DNA of 40,770 nucleotides from an uncultured Bacteroidales bacterium (GTDB taxonomy: Bacteria; Bacteroidota; Bacteroidia; Bacteroidales; Bacteroidaceae). Positions 25,303 to 35,232 of this stretch are shown here, in pieces. The DNA lies in contig CACZAN010000030.1 in the NCBI GenBank assembly GCA_902779165.1, positions 1 to 40,770 on the forward strand, read 5' to 3'. A program made the translations under genes and the position numbers. How positions within the stretch are numbered: position 1 is the first letter of the stretch; the number at the start of each line of letters is the position of its first letter. Under the pieces are notes generated by a model. It worked only from the letters and a program-made list of their open reading frames with translations, ran no database searches and was not told the origin of the DNA.

Positions 25303-25337
25303 TGCCCGTTTTCGGACAATACATAAAGAAATACCCT

Positions 25338-28300
25338 ATGCAAGACTTCGTACATCTGCACGTACACACCCAATATTCGCTCCTCGATGGCCAAGCTGCG
25401 ATTCCCAAACTCGTAGATAAGGCTTTGAGGGACGGAATGCGTGGCATGGCGGTGACAGATCACGGCAATATGATGGGGATAAAAGAGTTCTTCAACTATG
25501 TCTCCAAGACGAACAAGAAATTGAAGGACGAAGGCAAGGAACCTTTCAAGCCGATTTTCGGTTGTGAGATGTATGTTGCAGAGCGCACCCTCTATGACCG
25601 CGACAAGGATCTTGACCGCGCACGCTATCACCTCATCGTCTTGGCGAAGAACGAAGTGGGTTATCATAACCTGGTGAAACTGGTGTCGAAAGCCTGGGTA
25701 GACGGGTTCTACAACCGTCCCCGTACAGACCACGACGAACTCAAGAAACATGCCGAAGGGCTCATCGTGTGCTCAGCCTGTCTGGCTGGCGAGATCCCCC
25801 GTCTGATTCTGAAAGGCGACCTGAAGGGTGCCGAGGAACGCATCCTCTGGTACAAGAGCATCTTTGGCGAGGACTACTATCTTGAAATGCAGAGGCATAA
25901 GGTGACCAATCCCACCCAGCGCGCCAACCGCGAGACGTATCCCCTTCAGCAACAGGTAAATGCGGAGCTCATCAAACTAAGTCAGAAGCTGGGCGTGAAG
26001 CTCATCTGCACCAACGACGTACACTTCGTAGACGAAGATAATGCCGAAGCTCACGACCGCCTGATCTGTCTGGGTACAGCACGCGACCTCGATGACCCCA
26101 AGCGCATGCTCTACTCTAAGCAGGAGTGGTTCAAGACGCGCGAGGAGATGAACGAACTATTCCAGGATGTGCCAGAGGCACTGGCCAACACCTGTGAGAT
26201 TTTGGATAAGGTCGAGGTTTACAGCATCGACCACTCTCCCATTATGCCGAACTACCAGATTCCCACCAGTTTCGGCACAGAAGAGGAATACCACCAGCGT
26301 TTCACTGAGGAACAGCTTTTTGAGGAATTCACCCGAGACTACGAGGGAAATGTCGTCTGCGACCGCGACGAAGCTGAGAAGAAGGTGAAACGCTTGGGAG
26401 GCTGCCAAAAGCTATACCGCCTGAAACTTGAAGCTGACTATCTGGCGAAACTGACCTACGACGGAGCCAAGAAAATCTACGGCACTCCACTCTCTTCAGA
26501 AGTGGACGACCGCATCCGCTTCGAACTCCACGTGATGAAGACGATGGGTTTCCCAGGCTACTTCCTCATCGTGCAGGACTACATCAATGCGGCACGCTAT
26601 GAGCTGGGAGTCAGCGTGGGGCCTGGTCGTGGCTCTGCAGCCGGAAGTGTGGTAGCTTACTGCTTAGGAATCACCAAGGTAGACCCCATCAAATATGACC
26701 TGCTGTTCGAGCGTTTCCTGAATCCCGACCGTATTTCGCTGCCTGATATTGATGTCGATTTCGATGACGACGGGCGCAATAAGGTGCTTTCGTGGGTGAC
26801 TCAGAAATACGGCGAGAACAACGTGGCGCACATCATCACCTATGGAACCATGGCCACCAAATCAGCCATCAAGGATGTGGCCCGTGTGCAGAAACTGCCG
26901 CTCGACGTAACCAATGCACTCGTCAAAACCATACCCGACCGCCTGCCCGATAATCCCGATGGTTCACCACGCAAGATGAACCTGAAGAATGTCATCGCCT
27001 GTGTTCCCGAAATGCAACAGGCGGCGGCCTCCCCCAATCCGCTGATGAGCGACACCATACGCTATGCTCAGATGCTGGAAGGTAATGTTCGCAACACGGG
27101 CGTTCACGCCTGCGGAGTCATTATCTGTCGCGATGATGTCAGCGATTGGGTACCCATCTCCACCGCCGATGACAAGGAGACGGGCGAGAAGATACGCTGC
27201 ACTCAGTATGAAGGTTCCGTTATCGAGGATACAGGCCTCATCAAGATGGACTTCCTCGGACTGAAAACCCTGAGTATCCTCAACGAAGCTGTCAGAAACA
27301 TCCACGACAGTCTCGGCATCAATATAAACCTCGATAAAATCGATATTGAGGATCCTGCAACCTATCAACTTTACTGCGACGGCCTGACGGTGGGAACCTT
27401 TCAGTTCGAGTCGGCAGGTATGCAGAAATACCTCCGCGAACTGCAACCATCCACCTTCGAGGACCTCATCGCCATGAATGCCCTCTACCGCCCAGGGCCC
27501 ATGGACTATATTCCAAACTTCATCGACCGCAAACAAGGTCGCCAGCCGGTAGAATATGACCTCCCATGTATGGAGAAATACCTCAAGGACACTTATGGTA
27601 TCACGGTCTATCAGGAGCAGGTGATGTTGCTGTCGCGACTGTTGGCAAACTTCACCCGTGGAGAAAGTGACAACCTCCGAAAGGCCATGGGCAAGAAACT
27701 GAAGGACAAGCTAGACCACATGAAGCCCCAGTTCATCTCGCAGGGCGAAGCCAACGGCCATGACCCCAAGATTCTGGAAAAGATATGGAGCGACTGGGAG
27801 AAATTTGCGTCCTACGCATTCAACAAGAGTCATGCCACCTGCTACTCCTGGGTTGCTTACCAGACAGCTTTCCTCAAGGCAAACTTCCCCGCGGAATACA
27901 TGGCTGCCGACATGAGCCGGAATCTGGATGACATCACCGAAATCACCAAGCTGATGAGTGAATGCAAGGACTTGGGCATTAGTGCCTTAGGACCAGATAT
28001 CAACCAAAGCCGCCAAAAGTTTAGCGTAGACGATGATGGAAACATCCGCTTCGGACTTGGAGGCATCAAGGGACTGGGCGAGGCCGCCGTGGAATCCATC
28101 ATCGCTGAGCGCAACCACGGAGGACCTTATCTCAGCGTCTTCGACTTCGTGCAACGAGTAAATCTTCAAGCTCTGAAGCGAAGCGGACTGGAGAGTCTGG
28201 TGCTCAGCGGAGCACTCGAATCCGTGCAGCCCGACATCCGTCGGGAACAGTACTACGGCCTCACTGCCAAAGGCGAACTCTACCTGGATGTGCTCATGCG

Positions 28301-29066
28301 CCACGGAGCTCTCTATCAGCAGAGCAAGTTCGAAGCGGAAGTTTCGCTGTTCGCTGGTATGGACGAGGTGGAAGTCACCACGCCTCCTATCCCCACACAA
28401 TATGAGGAATGGAGCCAGCTGGAATTACTGAACAAGGAACGCGATCTCATCGGCATATACCTCTCTGCACACCCTCTGGACGAATATTCCATCATTCTGA
28501 CGGATGTATGCAACACCCACGCTGCAGATATGAAGAACTTCGACGAGCTGGTAAACCGCGAAATCACCTTTGGAGGTATCGTGACGGGCATCCGGACAGG
28601 AGTGGGCAAGAACAACAAGCCTTATGGTATCGTGACCATCGAGGACTACACGGGCAACATGGAACTGCCGCTCTTCGGACAGGATTGGACCAAGTGGGGA
28701 CTCTACATGACTGAAGGAGCGGCCCTCTTCATTACCGCTCGCATGCAGCCCCGGCCCTACAACCCCGACCGCATAGATATCGTCGTCGGCAGTATCAAGT
28801 TCCTGTCAGAAGTGAAGGACGAGCTGGTGGAAAACATCACCATCACCATTCCTCTCAGCGCGTTGACCAAGGACCTCGTACTCAGCCTGCAGGAACTGAC
28901 AGACAACACACCCGGCCCGACGGCAGTATACTTCCGCATACTGGATCCTGAAGGAATCAACAACATGAAATTCCACAGCGGCAACAGACAGATTACCGTA
29001 TCAGGACCACTACTCAACTATCTGAAGTCGCACCCGGAGCTGTCCTACAAAATCAACGCATCCTGA
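25338..29066 (+). CDS. dnaE: DNA polymerase III subunit alpha
   Basis: The 1242-aa replicative polymerase catalytic subunit. An N-terminal PHP domain (FVHLHVHTQYSLLDG) is followed by the polymerase palm with GPGRGSAAGS and the catalytic acidic motif LPDIDVDFDDDGR. After this come IITYGTMATKSAIKDVAR, TGVHACG, the fingers region with YRPGPMDYIPNFIDRK and YQEQVMLLSR, SHATCYSWVAYQTAFLKANFPAEYMAA, and a C-terminal OB fold (EITFGGIVTGIRT). The frame opens earlier at 25200, but that would place the start upstream of the promoter. ATG at 25338 (MQDFVHLH) matches the family. Confidence 0.97.
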   Translation: MQDFVHLHVHTQYSLLDGQAAIPKLVDKALRDGMRGMAVTDHGNMMGIKEFFNYVSKTNKKLKDEGKEPFKPIFGCEMYVAERTLYDRDKDLDRARYHLIVLAKNEVGYHNLVKLVSKAWVDGFYNRPRTDHDELKKHAEGLIVCSACLAGEIPRLILKGDLKGAEERILWYKSIFGEDYYLEMQRHKVTNPTQRANRETYPLQQQVNAELIKLSQKLGVKLICTNDVHFVDEDNAEAHDRLICLGTARDLDDPKRMLYSKQEWFKTREEMNELFQDVPEALANTCEILDKVEVYSIDHSPIMPNYQIPTSFGTEEEYHQRFTEEQLFEEFTRDYEGNVVCDRDEAEKKVKRLGGCQKLYRLKLEADYLAKLTYDGAKKIYGTPLSSEVDDRIRFELHVMKTMGFPGYFLIVQDYINAARYELGVSVGPGRGSAAGSVVAYCLGITKVDPIKYDLLFERFLNPDRISLPDIDVDFDDDGRNKVLSWVTQKYGENNVAHIITYGTMATKSAIKDVARVQKLPLDVTNALVKTIPDRLPDNPDGSPRKMNLKNVIACVPEMQQAAASPNPLMSDTIRYAQMLEGNVRNTGVHACGVIICRDDVSDWVPISTADDKETGEKIRCTQYEGSVIEDTGLIKMDFLGLKTLSILNEAVRNIHDSLGININLDKIDIEDPATYQLYCDGLTVGTFQFESAGMQKYLRELQPSTFEDLIAMNALYRPGPMDYIPNFIDRKQGRQPVEYDLPCMEKYLKDTYGITVYQEQVMLLSRLLANFTRGESDNLRKAMGKKLKDKLDHMKPQFISQGEANGHDPKILEKIWSDWEKFASYAFNKSHATCYSWVAYQTAFLKANFPAEYMAADMSRNLDDITEITKLMSECKDLGISALGPDINQSRQKFSVDDDGNIRFGLGGIKGLGEAAVESIIAERNHGGPYLSVFDFVQRVNLQALKRSGLESLVLSGALESVQPDIRREQYYGLTAKGELYLDVLMRHGALYQQSKFEAEVSLFAGMDEVEVTTPPIPTQYEEWSQLELLNKERDLIGIYLSAHPLDEYSIILTDVCNTHAADMKNFDELVNREITFGGIVTGIRTGVGKNNKPYGIVTIEDYTGNMELPLFGQDWTKWGLYMTEGAALFITARMQPRPYNPDRIDIVVGSIKFLSEVKDELVENITITIPLSALTKDLVLSLQELTDNTPGPTAVYFRILDPEGINNMKFHSGNRQITVSGPLLNYLKSHPELSYKINAS

Positions 29067-29131
29067 TCCCTTTGTCTTCGAATCATTACAAACTATTACA
29101 TATACATTAACTACAAAAAACTATTACAACT

Positions 29132-29449
29132 ATGGCATTAGCAATTACTGATTCCAATTTTGACGAATTGGCTGCCCAAGGCAAGCCAATGGTCGTAGAT
29201 TTCTGGGCTACATGGTGTGGTCCTTGCAAGAAAATCGGTCCCTACATTGAGGAACTGGCTGAACAGTATGCAGATTCAGTCATTATCGGAAAAGTCGATG
29301 TCGACGAAAACGATGGACTGGCCATCCGCTTTGGCATCCGTAATATTCCTACGGTACTCTTCTTCCGCAACGGCGAGATTGTGGACAAACAGATCGGAGC
29401 TGCACCTAAAGCAGCCTTCGAAGCCAAAATCCAAAGTCTGCTCAAATAA
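29132..29449 (+). CDS. trxA: Thioredoxin
   Basis: A 105-aa classical cytosolic thioredoxin, a general disulfide reductant fed by thioredoxin reductase. Active site WCGPCK (about residues 28-33) in FWATWCGPCKKIGP, conserved VDVDEN and the cis-Pro of NIPTVLFF. 65 bp after dnaE with no consensus promoter visible, so it is probably cotranscribed. Confidence 0.96.
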   Translation: MALAITDSNFDELAAQGKPMVVDFWATWCGPCKKIGPYIEELAEQYADSVIIGKVDVDENDGLAIRFGIRNIPTVLFFRNGEIVDKQIGAAPKAAFEAKIQSLLK

Positions 29450-29464
29450 TTGACATACAAGACG

Positions 29465-29782
29465 ATGGAAGACGATTTCATGGCTCAAGCCGAAGATGAC
29501 CTCCAGACCGTGGAGTTCATCCGTGCCTACCTCCCACAAGATCTGAAGAGTCGCTTCACCGACGACGACCTCTTCTATTTCATCGACCTGCTGGCCGACT
29601 ACTACGTAGAGAGCGGACTGCTCGACGCAGAACCCGACGCCGACGGATTTGTGGATATCGACACAGAAAGCGTGGCAAAAGCTATCGCCGAGCGTGCACG
29701 CAAAGAGAAATATGGCGACTTCTCGCCAGAAGAACTCATTTGGGTTGTTCAGGGCGAACTGGAATTTGGCGAACAAGAATAA
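29465..29782 (+). CDS. Conserved acidic protein of unknown function
   Basis: 105 aa from the ATG at 29465 (a TTG at 29450 is also in frame). Very acidic, rich in Asp/Glu (LPQDLKSRFTDDDLFYFIDLLADYYVESGLLD, DADGFVDIDTESVAKAIAERARK), predicted mostly helical, cytosolic. The position directly after trxA is one I recall for similar small proteins in other Bacteroidales, but I know of no function. The 15-bp gap to trxA suggests the same transcript. Confidence 0.75.
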   Translation: MEDDFMAQAEDDLQTVEFIRAYLPQDLKSRFTDDDLFYFIDLLADYYVESGLLDAEPDADGFVDIDTESVAKAIAERARKEKYGDFSPEELIWVVQGELEFGEQE

Positions 29783-29810
29783 ATAGAGAAACGAGTTAGA
29801 AGACATCCAT

Positions 29811-31778
29811 ATGAAAAGCTCTGTATTTGCTTTACTCCTCACGGGGAGTATCTTGCTTGTGTCGTGCCACAGCACCCCCGCCGTCTTCCAGTCCGAAGGC
29901 AACGGAGCGGTGGAAGTAAACCGCATCGACCCAACCAACTGGTTCGTGGGACTAAAAGATCCTTCGCTGCAACTGATGGTCTATGGACCAGGCATCCGCG
30001 ATGCAGAGGTATATGTAGACGGAGCTCAATTGGATTCCATCGTACGATTGGACTCTCCCAACTATCTGCTGCTATACCTTAATATTAAGAACGCGCACGC
30101 AGGGGAACTGCCCATCGCCTTCTGCCGCCCGAACTCTGAGGATAAGACCATCATCCGCTATGAGTTGCGCGAACGCGAGAAGACTGGCGAGGAACACGAA
30201 GGTTTCTCGAACTCCGACGTTCTCTACCTTCTGATGCCCGACCGCTTCGCCCAGGGTCCGAACCACCCGGCTCAGATTGCCGGCCTGAACAACTATGTCG
30301 AGGACCGCACGCAGCCCAGCTTGCGCCACGGAGGTGACCTCGAGGGCATCCGCCAACATCTGGATTACTTCAGCGAATTGGGCGTCACGGCCCTGTGGTT
30401 CACGCCCATTCTGGAAAACAACTCACCCGACGATCACGGCTTCAGCACCTACCACGGCTATGCCACCACGGACTACTATCGGGTAGATCCGCGTTTCGGC
30501 ACCAACGAGCAGTACCGCCAACTCATCGACGATGCTCACGCCCATGGTCTGAAAGTTGTCATGGACATGATCTTCAACCACTGCGGCTTCGATCATCCCT
30601 GGGTCACCGACCTGCCCGCTAAGAACTGGCTGAACATCTCTGAATGGCTGGAAGGCCACGACCGCCGCGATGAGAGCGGCGCCGTGTATCCTACGGAACA
30701 GTTCCAGCAGACGAGCTACAAGATTACTCCTGTCTTCGACCCCTATGCCTCAGAAGTCGATATGCGTGAGACCGTGGATGGATGGTTCGTAGCAACCATG
30801 CCCGACCTCAACCACCGCAACCAGCACCTGATGACCTACCTTATTCAGAACTCCATCTGGTGGATCGAGACGGCAGGAATCGATGGCATCCGTATGGATA
30901 CTTATCCTTATGCAGACGCCACGGGGATGGCACGTTGGATGCAACGTCTGGACATGGAATACCCGAACTTTAATGTCGTTGGCGAGACTTGGGTCACAGA
31001 ACCGGCCTACACCGCCGCCTGGCAGAAGAACTCACGCATGACGGACTACAACAGCTATCTCAAAACCGTCATGGACTTCAGCTTCTTCGACAGGTTGGCA
31101 AAAGCTAAGAACGAGGTGACAGATGCCTGGTGGGACGGCTACAACCGTCTCTACAACAGCCTGCTCTACGATTATCTGTATGAGGATCCCACCCATGTGA
31201 TGGCCTTTATTGATAACCACGACACCGACCGTTTCCTCGGTACTGCACAGGGTCCCCTGCGCATCGAGAAGCTGAAGCAGGCACTGGCGCTGCTGCTCAC
31301 CCTGCCACGTACTCCGCAGCTCTACTACGGCACCGAAATCCTCATGGACGGCACCAAGGAGGTCACCGATGGCAATGTACGTTGCGACTTCCCTGGCGGA
31401 TTCCCAGGGGACACCCAAAATGCCTTCACGGCTGAAGGACGCACGCCCCAGCAACAGGAGATGTTCCAGTGGCTGAGCAACCTTCTCCATTGGCGACAGG
31501 GCAACGAGACCATCATCAGCGGCTACACCACTCAGTTCATCCCCTGGAAGGGAGTATACGTCGTCGCCCGCCGCTTGCACCGCAACACGGTCATCACCGT
31601 CATCAACGGCACCGACGAGCCCGCTACACTTGAGGTGGCCCGCTTCGCAGAGCTGCTTGATACAGAAGGTACAGCCACCAGTACAAACGCCATAGATATT
31701 CCCACAGGACGATCCTTCGACCTGTCGCAGGATGTGGCGCTTGCACCACGCGAGGGACTTGTTCTGGAGCTTCAATAA
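29811..31778 (+). CDS. GH13 alpha-amylase-family lipoprotein (neopullulanase/cyclomaltodextrinase type)
   Basis: A 655-aa exported glycosidase for alpha-1,4-glucans or maltodextrins. The signal peptide ends in the lipobox LVSC (Cys about 19). Residues about 30-130 look like the beta-sandwich found before cyclomaltodextrinase-type GH13 barrels. The catalytic barrel shows VLYLLMPDRFAQG, GVTALWFTPI, VVMDMIFNHCG, the nucleophile Asp in GIDGIRMDTYPY (about 363), the acid/base Glu in VVGETWV (about 392), and the third Asp in FIDNHDTDR (about 470). A C-terminal beta domain follows. There is no acidic export signal after the Cys, so it probably faces the periplasm. No SusC/D pair is nearby. Exact specificity is open. 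Confidence 0.9.
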   Translation: MKSSVFALLLTGSILLVSCHSTPAVFQSEGNGAVEVNRIDPTNWFVGLKDPSLQLMVYGPGIRDAEVYVDGAQLDSIVRLDSPNYLLLYLNIKNAHAGELPIAFCRPNSEDKTIIRYELREREKTGEEHEGFSNSDVLYLLMPDRFAQGPNHPAQIAGLNNYVEDRTQPSLRHGGDLEGIRQHLDYFSELGVTALWFTPILENNSPDDHGFSTYHGYATTDYYRVDPRFGTNEQYRQLIDDAHAHGLKVVMDMIFNHCGFDHPWVTDLPAKNWLNISEWLEGHDRRDESGAVYPTEQFQQTSYKITPVFDPYASEVDMRETVDGWFVATMPDLNHRNQHLMTYLIQNSIWWIETAGIDGIRMDTYPYADATGMARWMQRLDMEYPNFNVVGETWVTEPAYTAAWQKNSRMTDYNSYLKTVMDFSFFDRLAKAKNEVTDAWWDGYNRLYNSLLYDYLYEDPTHVMAFIDNHDTDRFLGTAQGPLRIEKLKQALALLLTLPRTPQLYYGTEILMDGTKEVTDGNVRCDFPGGFPGDTQNAFTAEGRTPQQQEMFQWLSNLLHWRQGNETIISGYTTQFIPWKGVYVVARRLHRNTVITVINGTDEPATLEVARFAELLDTEGTATSTNAIDIPTGRSFDLSQDVALAPREGLVLELQ

Positions 31779-31815
31779 GGCCTACAGGGAATCCTCCCCC
31801 TACCGTCTTCCGGGC

Positions 31816-34395
31816 CTATCGCTCAATCTTATAAGTTCCGGCAGAGTACTCTCTGACTGTAGATTCGCCGGGCACTACCACGCTTGCCGTGGCGCCACGA
31901 GGAATAGTGAATGTCCACAACCACTTATTCCCTTCGTAGCGCCACGCGCTTTTTATGGTGCCAGCTACTGAATGGTACTCCGCGGTTAGGTGACCGAGGC
32001 GCTTATCAGGCTGAGGACGCATGATGATATGCTGAAAGCCGGGCTGAGCCGGGTCGGCAGCAATACCCGCCGCTGTCTCCCACAGCCATTGGCCTACGCA
32101 CCCATAAGCGTAGTGATTGAAGCTGTTCATGCCCTGCGGGCCCATACCCTTATCCACCATATAACTGTTCCAGCGTTCCCAGATAGTAGTAGCGCCGTTA
32201 TCCACCGAGTAGAGCCAGCTGGGATTCTTGCGTTGGAAGAGCAGGTCGTAGGCGAGGTCCGTCATTCCATTCTCTGTCAGGGTGGGCAGGAGGATGCTGG
32301 TACCGAGGAAGCCCGTTTGCAGGCAGCCGTCATGTTCTGCAAAATTCTCGCGCAGCCGGGCAATCATCGCCGTTTTGGCATCGCCTTCCACCAGCCGATT
32401 CTTCAGGGCAAACAGGGCTGGCGTCTGCATGGTATTCAGCACCTGAGTCTTGAAGGTCCCGTCAGCATTCAGGAACTGGTTGCGAAGATACTCCCTCGCC
32501 GCAGCCTGCATCTGGCGATAGGCCGAAGCATCGCGGCCCGTGGCCGCAGCCATATCGGCCATCATTCCTGCATCGATAGCCCAATAACTGGCACTGAGGT
32601 AGCTCCAGTAACTGACGGCATCAGGCTTGGGCTTGCCGTCTTCATGCGACCGTCCGCTACAGCTCTCCAACGGCTCGTAGCTCAGCCAGTCAGCCCACTG
32701 GTAGTTGCCGTTTTCCCTACTCAACGATTCGTGGTCATAGCGGTGTTCATTGATATGGCTGATAAAGTGCTGCATGGCATCCCAGTTCTCTTCAATAATG
32801 ATGCAGTCGCCGAACTGCTTCCACACCGTCCAGGGCACGATGATACCTGCATCCGCCCAGCCCAGACGCATCATCCCCGCATCACCATATTGTCCCCACG
32901 GAGCCACCCCTGGGAAGCCTCCTTCAGGACTCTGGGTGTCGCGCATATCGCGCATCCATTTATGGAAGAAGCGGTCGGTGTTGGCGAAGAAAGTACCCGT
33001 CTCTGCGAACACCTGAGTATCTGCTGTCCAGCCTTGCCGTTCGTCACGTTGCGGACAATCGGTGGGCACAGAGAGATAATTCGAGCGCATGCCCCACAGG
33101 ATATTGGACAACAGACGATTGATGCTTTCATCGCCCGTCGTAATGGACCCGATTTCAAGGTGTTGACCTATCGAGGTGACAGGAATCGAACGAATAGACT
33201 TTATGTGCACGTCATCCGTAGCGCTAATACTGACATAACGATAGCCGAAGAAAGTGCCTCGGGGCAGGAAATGTTCATAGTCCTTGCTGCCGGCGAAGGT
33301 GTATTCCAGACGCATGTGAACGTCCTCTGTACGCAGATTCCTACGGTGGACGCTGCCTTCCGGGCCATCCATGCCGCGGCCTTTGGCCCCGTTGCCGTCG
33401 TTCAGCAGTTCCCCAGGCAGACATGTCAGCGTCGTTCCCTCGGCCGCCTTGAAGACAAAAGAGGGCACGGCTGCCGCATTCTGTCCGAAGTCCACCACCA
33501 GCGTTTCGCCCGGCTTGACAACGATGTCCTTTCCTTTTGGGAATTCAGCAATCACCACCACCTTTCCGTAAGCATCGCTCGTAGCCCCCTGCACCCCTCG
33601 CCAGACATAAGCATCCACGGGTTCCAGCGCGATATCATGGCGCAGATAGACCTCGGCTCCTGTGGAGGGCAGCAACTGGCCGCTGAACTCCGTGTTCACC
33701 TCGGGTGTCGCGAGGAGTTCCGGCGTCGCATAGCCGGGTTGCACCCGGGCATCATAGTATTCTCCCTCGAAGATGCCGGATCTGCGCACGGGACCTGCAA
33801 CACCTGCCCGCCAATCCTTCAGGTTCGTGCCATAAAGCTTTGAACTGCCATCGGCAAACGTCAGTTCCAGCACTCCTCGGAAGGCACACTTGCGACCTAT
33901 CATTCCTTCGTTTCCGCCAGGAGTGACTATCTTGTCTCCCCACCAGCCCGGAGTGACCTGAACGGCGATGACATTTTCGGCAGCTTTCTTGCAACAGTAA
34001 ACCGACGTGATATCATAGGTGAACGTGCGTTTGGTCTTCTGCGGATGCGTGAAGCCCGGCCTCAGCACCTCCTCCCCCACGGGCTGACCGTTAACAAACA
34101 GGTCATACACACCCAATCCAGCGGTCATCCATCGCGCACGAACGACTTTCTGTTCGTTCTTCACTCTGGAAAGGAACCAACTGGCACCTTCGGCAGAGCA
34201 TCCGTTGTGACCATTGTCCACACGGCCTGTAATCACAGGAGCATCAGCAGCAGAAATCCATTGAGAGACTTCCCACACCTGCTTATCGAGAGCGTCCACA
34301 CGTGTCGCAACGGGAGATGTCGAGCGGCAACTGCCAAAGAGAGCGATGACCGTCACCACAGCCAACGTCCAAAGAGAAAAGTTTTCTTTACGCAT
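31816..34395 (-). CDS. GH78 alpha-L-rhamnosidase, lipoprotein
   Basis: An 859-aa exported enzyme releasing terminal alpha-L-rhamnose from plant pectin side chains or glycosides. Signal peptide with lipobox FGSC (Cys about 23). N-terminal beta-sandwich domains include RARWMTAGLGVYDLFVNGQPVGEEVLRPG (the GH78 N-domain pattern). The domain before the barrel has PRGTFFGYRYVSIS, and the (alpha/alpha)6 barrel has the hallmark DCPQRDERQGWTADTQVF with the catalytic acidic residues. A C-terminal beta domain (IMRPQPDKRLGHLTAEYHSVAGTIKSAW) is present. The frame extends upstream to 34599, but the ATG at 34395 gives the signal peptide and lies after the promoter. It converges on the GH13 gene. Confidence 0.92.
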   Translation of the reverse strand: MRKENFSLWTLAVVTVIALFGSCRSTSPVATRVDALDKQVWEVSQWISAADAPVITGRVDNGHNGCSAEGASWFLSRVKNEQKVVRARWMTAGLGVYDLFVNGQPVGEEVLRPGFTHPQKTKRTFTYDITSVYCCKKAAENVIAVQVTPGWWGDKIVTPGGNEGMIGRKCAFRGVLELTFADGSSKLYGTNLKDWRAGVAGPVRRSGIFEGEYYDARVQPGYATPELLATPEVNTEFSGQLLPSTGAEVYLRHDIALEPVDAYVWRGVQGATSDAYGKVVVIAEFPKGKDIVVKPGETLVVDFGQNAAAVPSFVFKAAEGTTLTCLPGELLNDGNGAKGRGMDGPEGSVHRRNLRTEDVHMRLEYTFAGSKDYEHFLPRGTFFGYRYVSISATDDVHIKSIRSIPVTSIGQHLEIGSITTGDESINRLLSNILWGMRSNYLSVPTDCPQRDERQGWTADTQVFAETGTFFANTDRFFHKWMRDMRDTQSPEGGFPGVAPWGQYGDAGMMRLGWADAGIIVPWTVWKQFGDCIIIEENWDAMQHFISHINEHRYDHESLSRENGNYQWADWLSYEPLESCSGRSHEDGKPKPDAVSYWSYLSASYWAIDAGMMADMAAATGRDASAYRQMQAAAREYLRNQFLNADGTFKTQVLNTMQTPALFALKNRLVEGDAKTAMIARLRENFAEHDGCLQTGFLGTSILLPTLTENGMTDLAYDLLFQRKNPSWLYSVDNGATTIWERWNSYMVDKGMGPQGMNSFNHYAYGCVGQWLWETAAGIAADPAQPGFQHIIMRPQPDKRLGHLTAEYHSVAGTIKSAWRYEGNKWLWTFTIPRGATASVVVPGESTVREYSAGTYKIER

Positions 34396-34432
34396 AGTTC
34401 TATCTATTTTAGGTTTGTTGCATTTGCTGCTG

Positions 34433-34440
34433 CAAAGATA
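34433..34440 (-). promoter_or_regulatory. -7 element of the rhamnosidase gene
   Basis: Minus strand TATCTTTG about 38 nt before the ATG. No good -33 TTTG at 19-20 nt. Confidence 0.6.
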
Positions 34441-34583
34441 GCGATTTAGAGATAAAAAGAGAATGTGAAGAAAAGAAAAATGAAGAAAACGGCTAAAAAA
34501 AGATAAATAAAAGAGGAAAAGAGCCTGTAAACGCAGAATCATTTCACTTTCCAACTCTCTGTTCTCACCTTTTCTCCGCTTTT

Positions 34584-34615
34584 TTTGGTCGTTCAACAAA
34601 AACTGCGTATCTTTG
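34584..34615 (+). promoter_or_regulatory. Promoter of purE-ispG-cysS
   Basis: TTTG (34584-34587), 20 nt, TATCTTTG (34608-34615): exact consensus, about 35 nt leader to the purE ATG at 34657. Confidence 0.88.
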
Positions 34616-34656
34616 CAGTCGAAAACAAAGCATTATCTATCATTCAATATGCGCGT

Positions 34657-35196
34657 ATGACTCCATTGGTTTCTATCATCATGGGCAGCACTAGTGACCT
34701 GCCGGTCATGGAGAAAGCTGCCAAGTTCCTCGACGAATTGGAAGTGCCGTTCGAGATGAACGCTCTTTCGGCTCATCGCACTCCGGCAGAAGTAGAGAAA
34801 TTCGCTATCGAGGCCGAGGGCCGGGGGCTGAAAGTCATCATTGCTGCAGCAGGTATGGCTGCCGCCCTGCCTGGTGTGATTGCCGCACAGACAACGCTGC
34901 CCGTCATCGGCGTGCCCATCAAAGGAATGCTCGACGGCCTCGATGCTCTGCTTTCCATCGTCCAGATGCCTCCCGGAATACCTGTAGCTACCGTAGGAGT
35001 GAACGGCGCACAGAACGCTGCCGTGCTGGCCTGCGAGATGTTGGCGCTGACCGACCCTGCGTTGGCCGAACGAATGCATGAATACAAGAAAGGGCTGGAA
35101 CAGAAGATTGTGAAAGCCAACGCCGAACTGGCAGAAGTGAAATATAAGTTTAAATGCCCCTCACCCCGCTCCCCCCGTGGGGGGGAGGGCCTCTAA
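34657..35196 (+). CDS. purE: N5-carboxyaminoimidazole ribonucleotide mutase
   Basis: Converts N5-CAIR to CAIR in purine synthesis (class I PurE). 179 aa. Motifs: IIMGSTSDLPVM (phosphate loop), NALSAHRTPAE with the catalytic His, IAAAGMAAALPGVIAA, GVPIKGMLDGLDALLSIVQMPPGIPVATVGVN. The family normally ends close to AEVKYKFK. Here the last 13 residues ([13 protein letters not shown]) are encoded by copy 1 of the GC-rich palindromic element, which has replaced or extended the native C-terminus. The frame is open upstream to 34585, but Met at 34657 is the family start. Confidence 0.94.
   Translation: MTPLVSIIMGSTSDLPVMEKAAKFLDELEVPFEMNALSAHRTPAEVEKFAIEAEGRGLKVIIAAAGMAAALPGVIAAQTTLPVIGVPIKGMLDGLDALLSIVQMPPGIPVATVGVNGAQNAAVLACEMLALTDPALAERMHEYKKGLEQKIVKANAELAEVKYKFKCPSPRSPRGGEGL
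35156..35188 (-). repeat. GC-rich palindromic element, copy 1 (in purE)
   Basis: 33 nt in reverse orientation. The core is CTCCCCCC-CAC-GGGGGGAG (8-bp hairpin, 3-nt loop) with a tail CGGGGTGAGGGGC. It is read in frame as the PurE C-terminus ([10 protein letters not shown]) and forms an inverted pair with copy 2. Confidence 0.9.
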
Positions 35197-35232
35197 TATA
35201 GGTGATTTTGGCATTTATTATAGAGTCTTCTT

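Noticed and set aside
31990-33843. 617-aa open frame antisense to the rhamnosidase gene
   Set aside because: It mirrors a recognised GH78 gene with catalytic motifs and has no domain, promoter or sensible start of its own. Long antisense frames are expected in GC-biased third positions.
29811-34395. A polysaccharide utilisation locus
   Set aside because: GH13 and GH78 genes are adjacent but convergent, have different predicted substrates, and no SusC/SusD pair or hybrid regulator is present.
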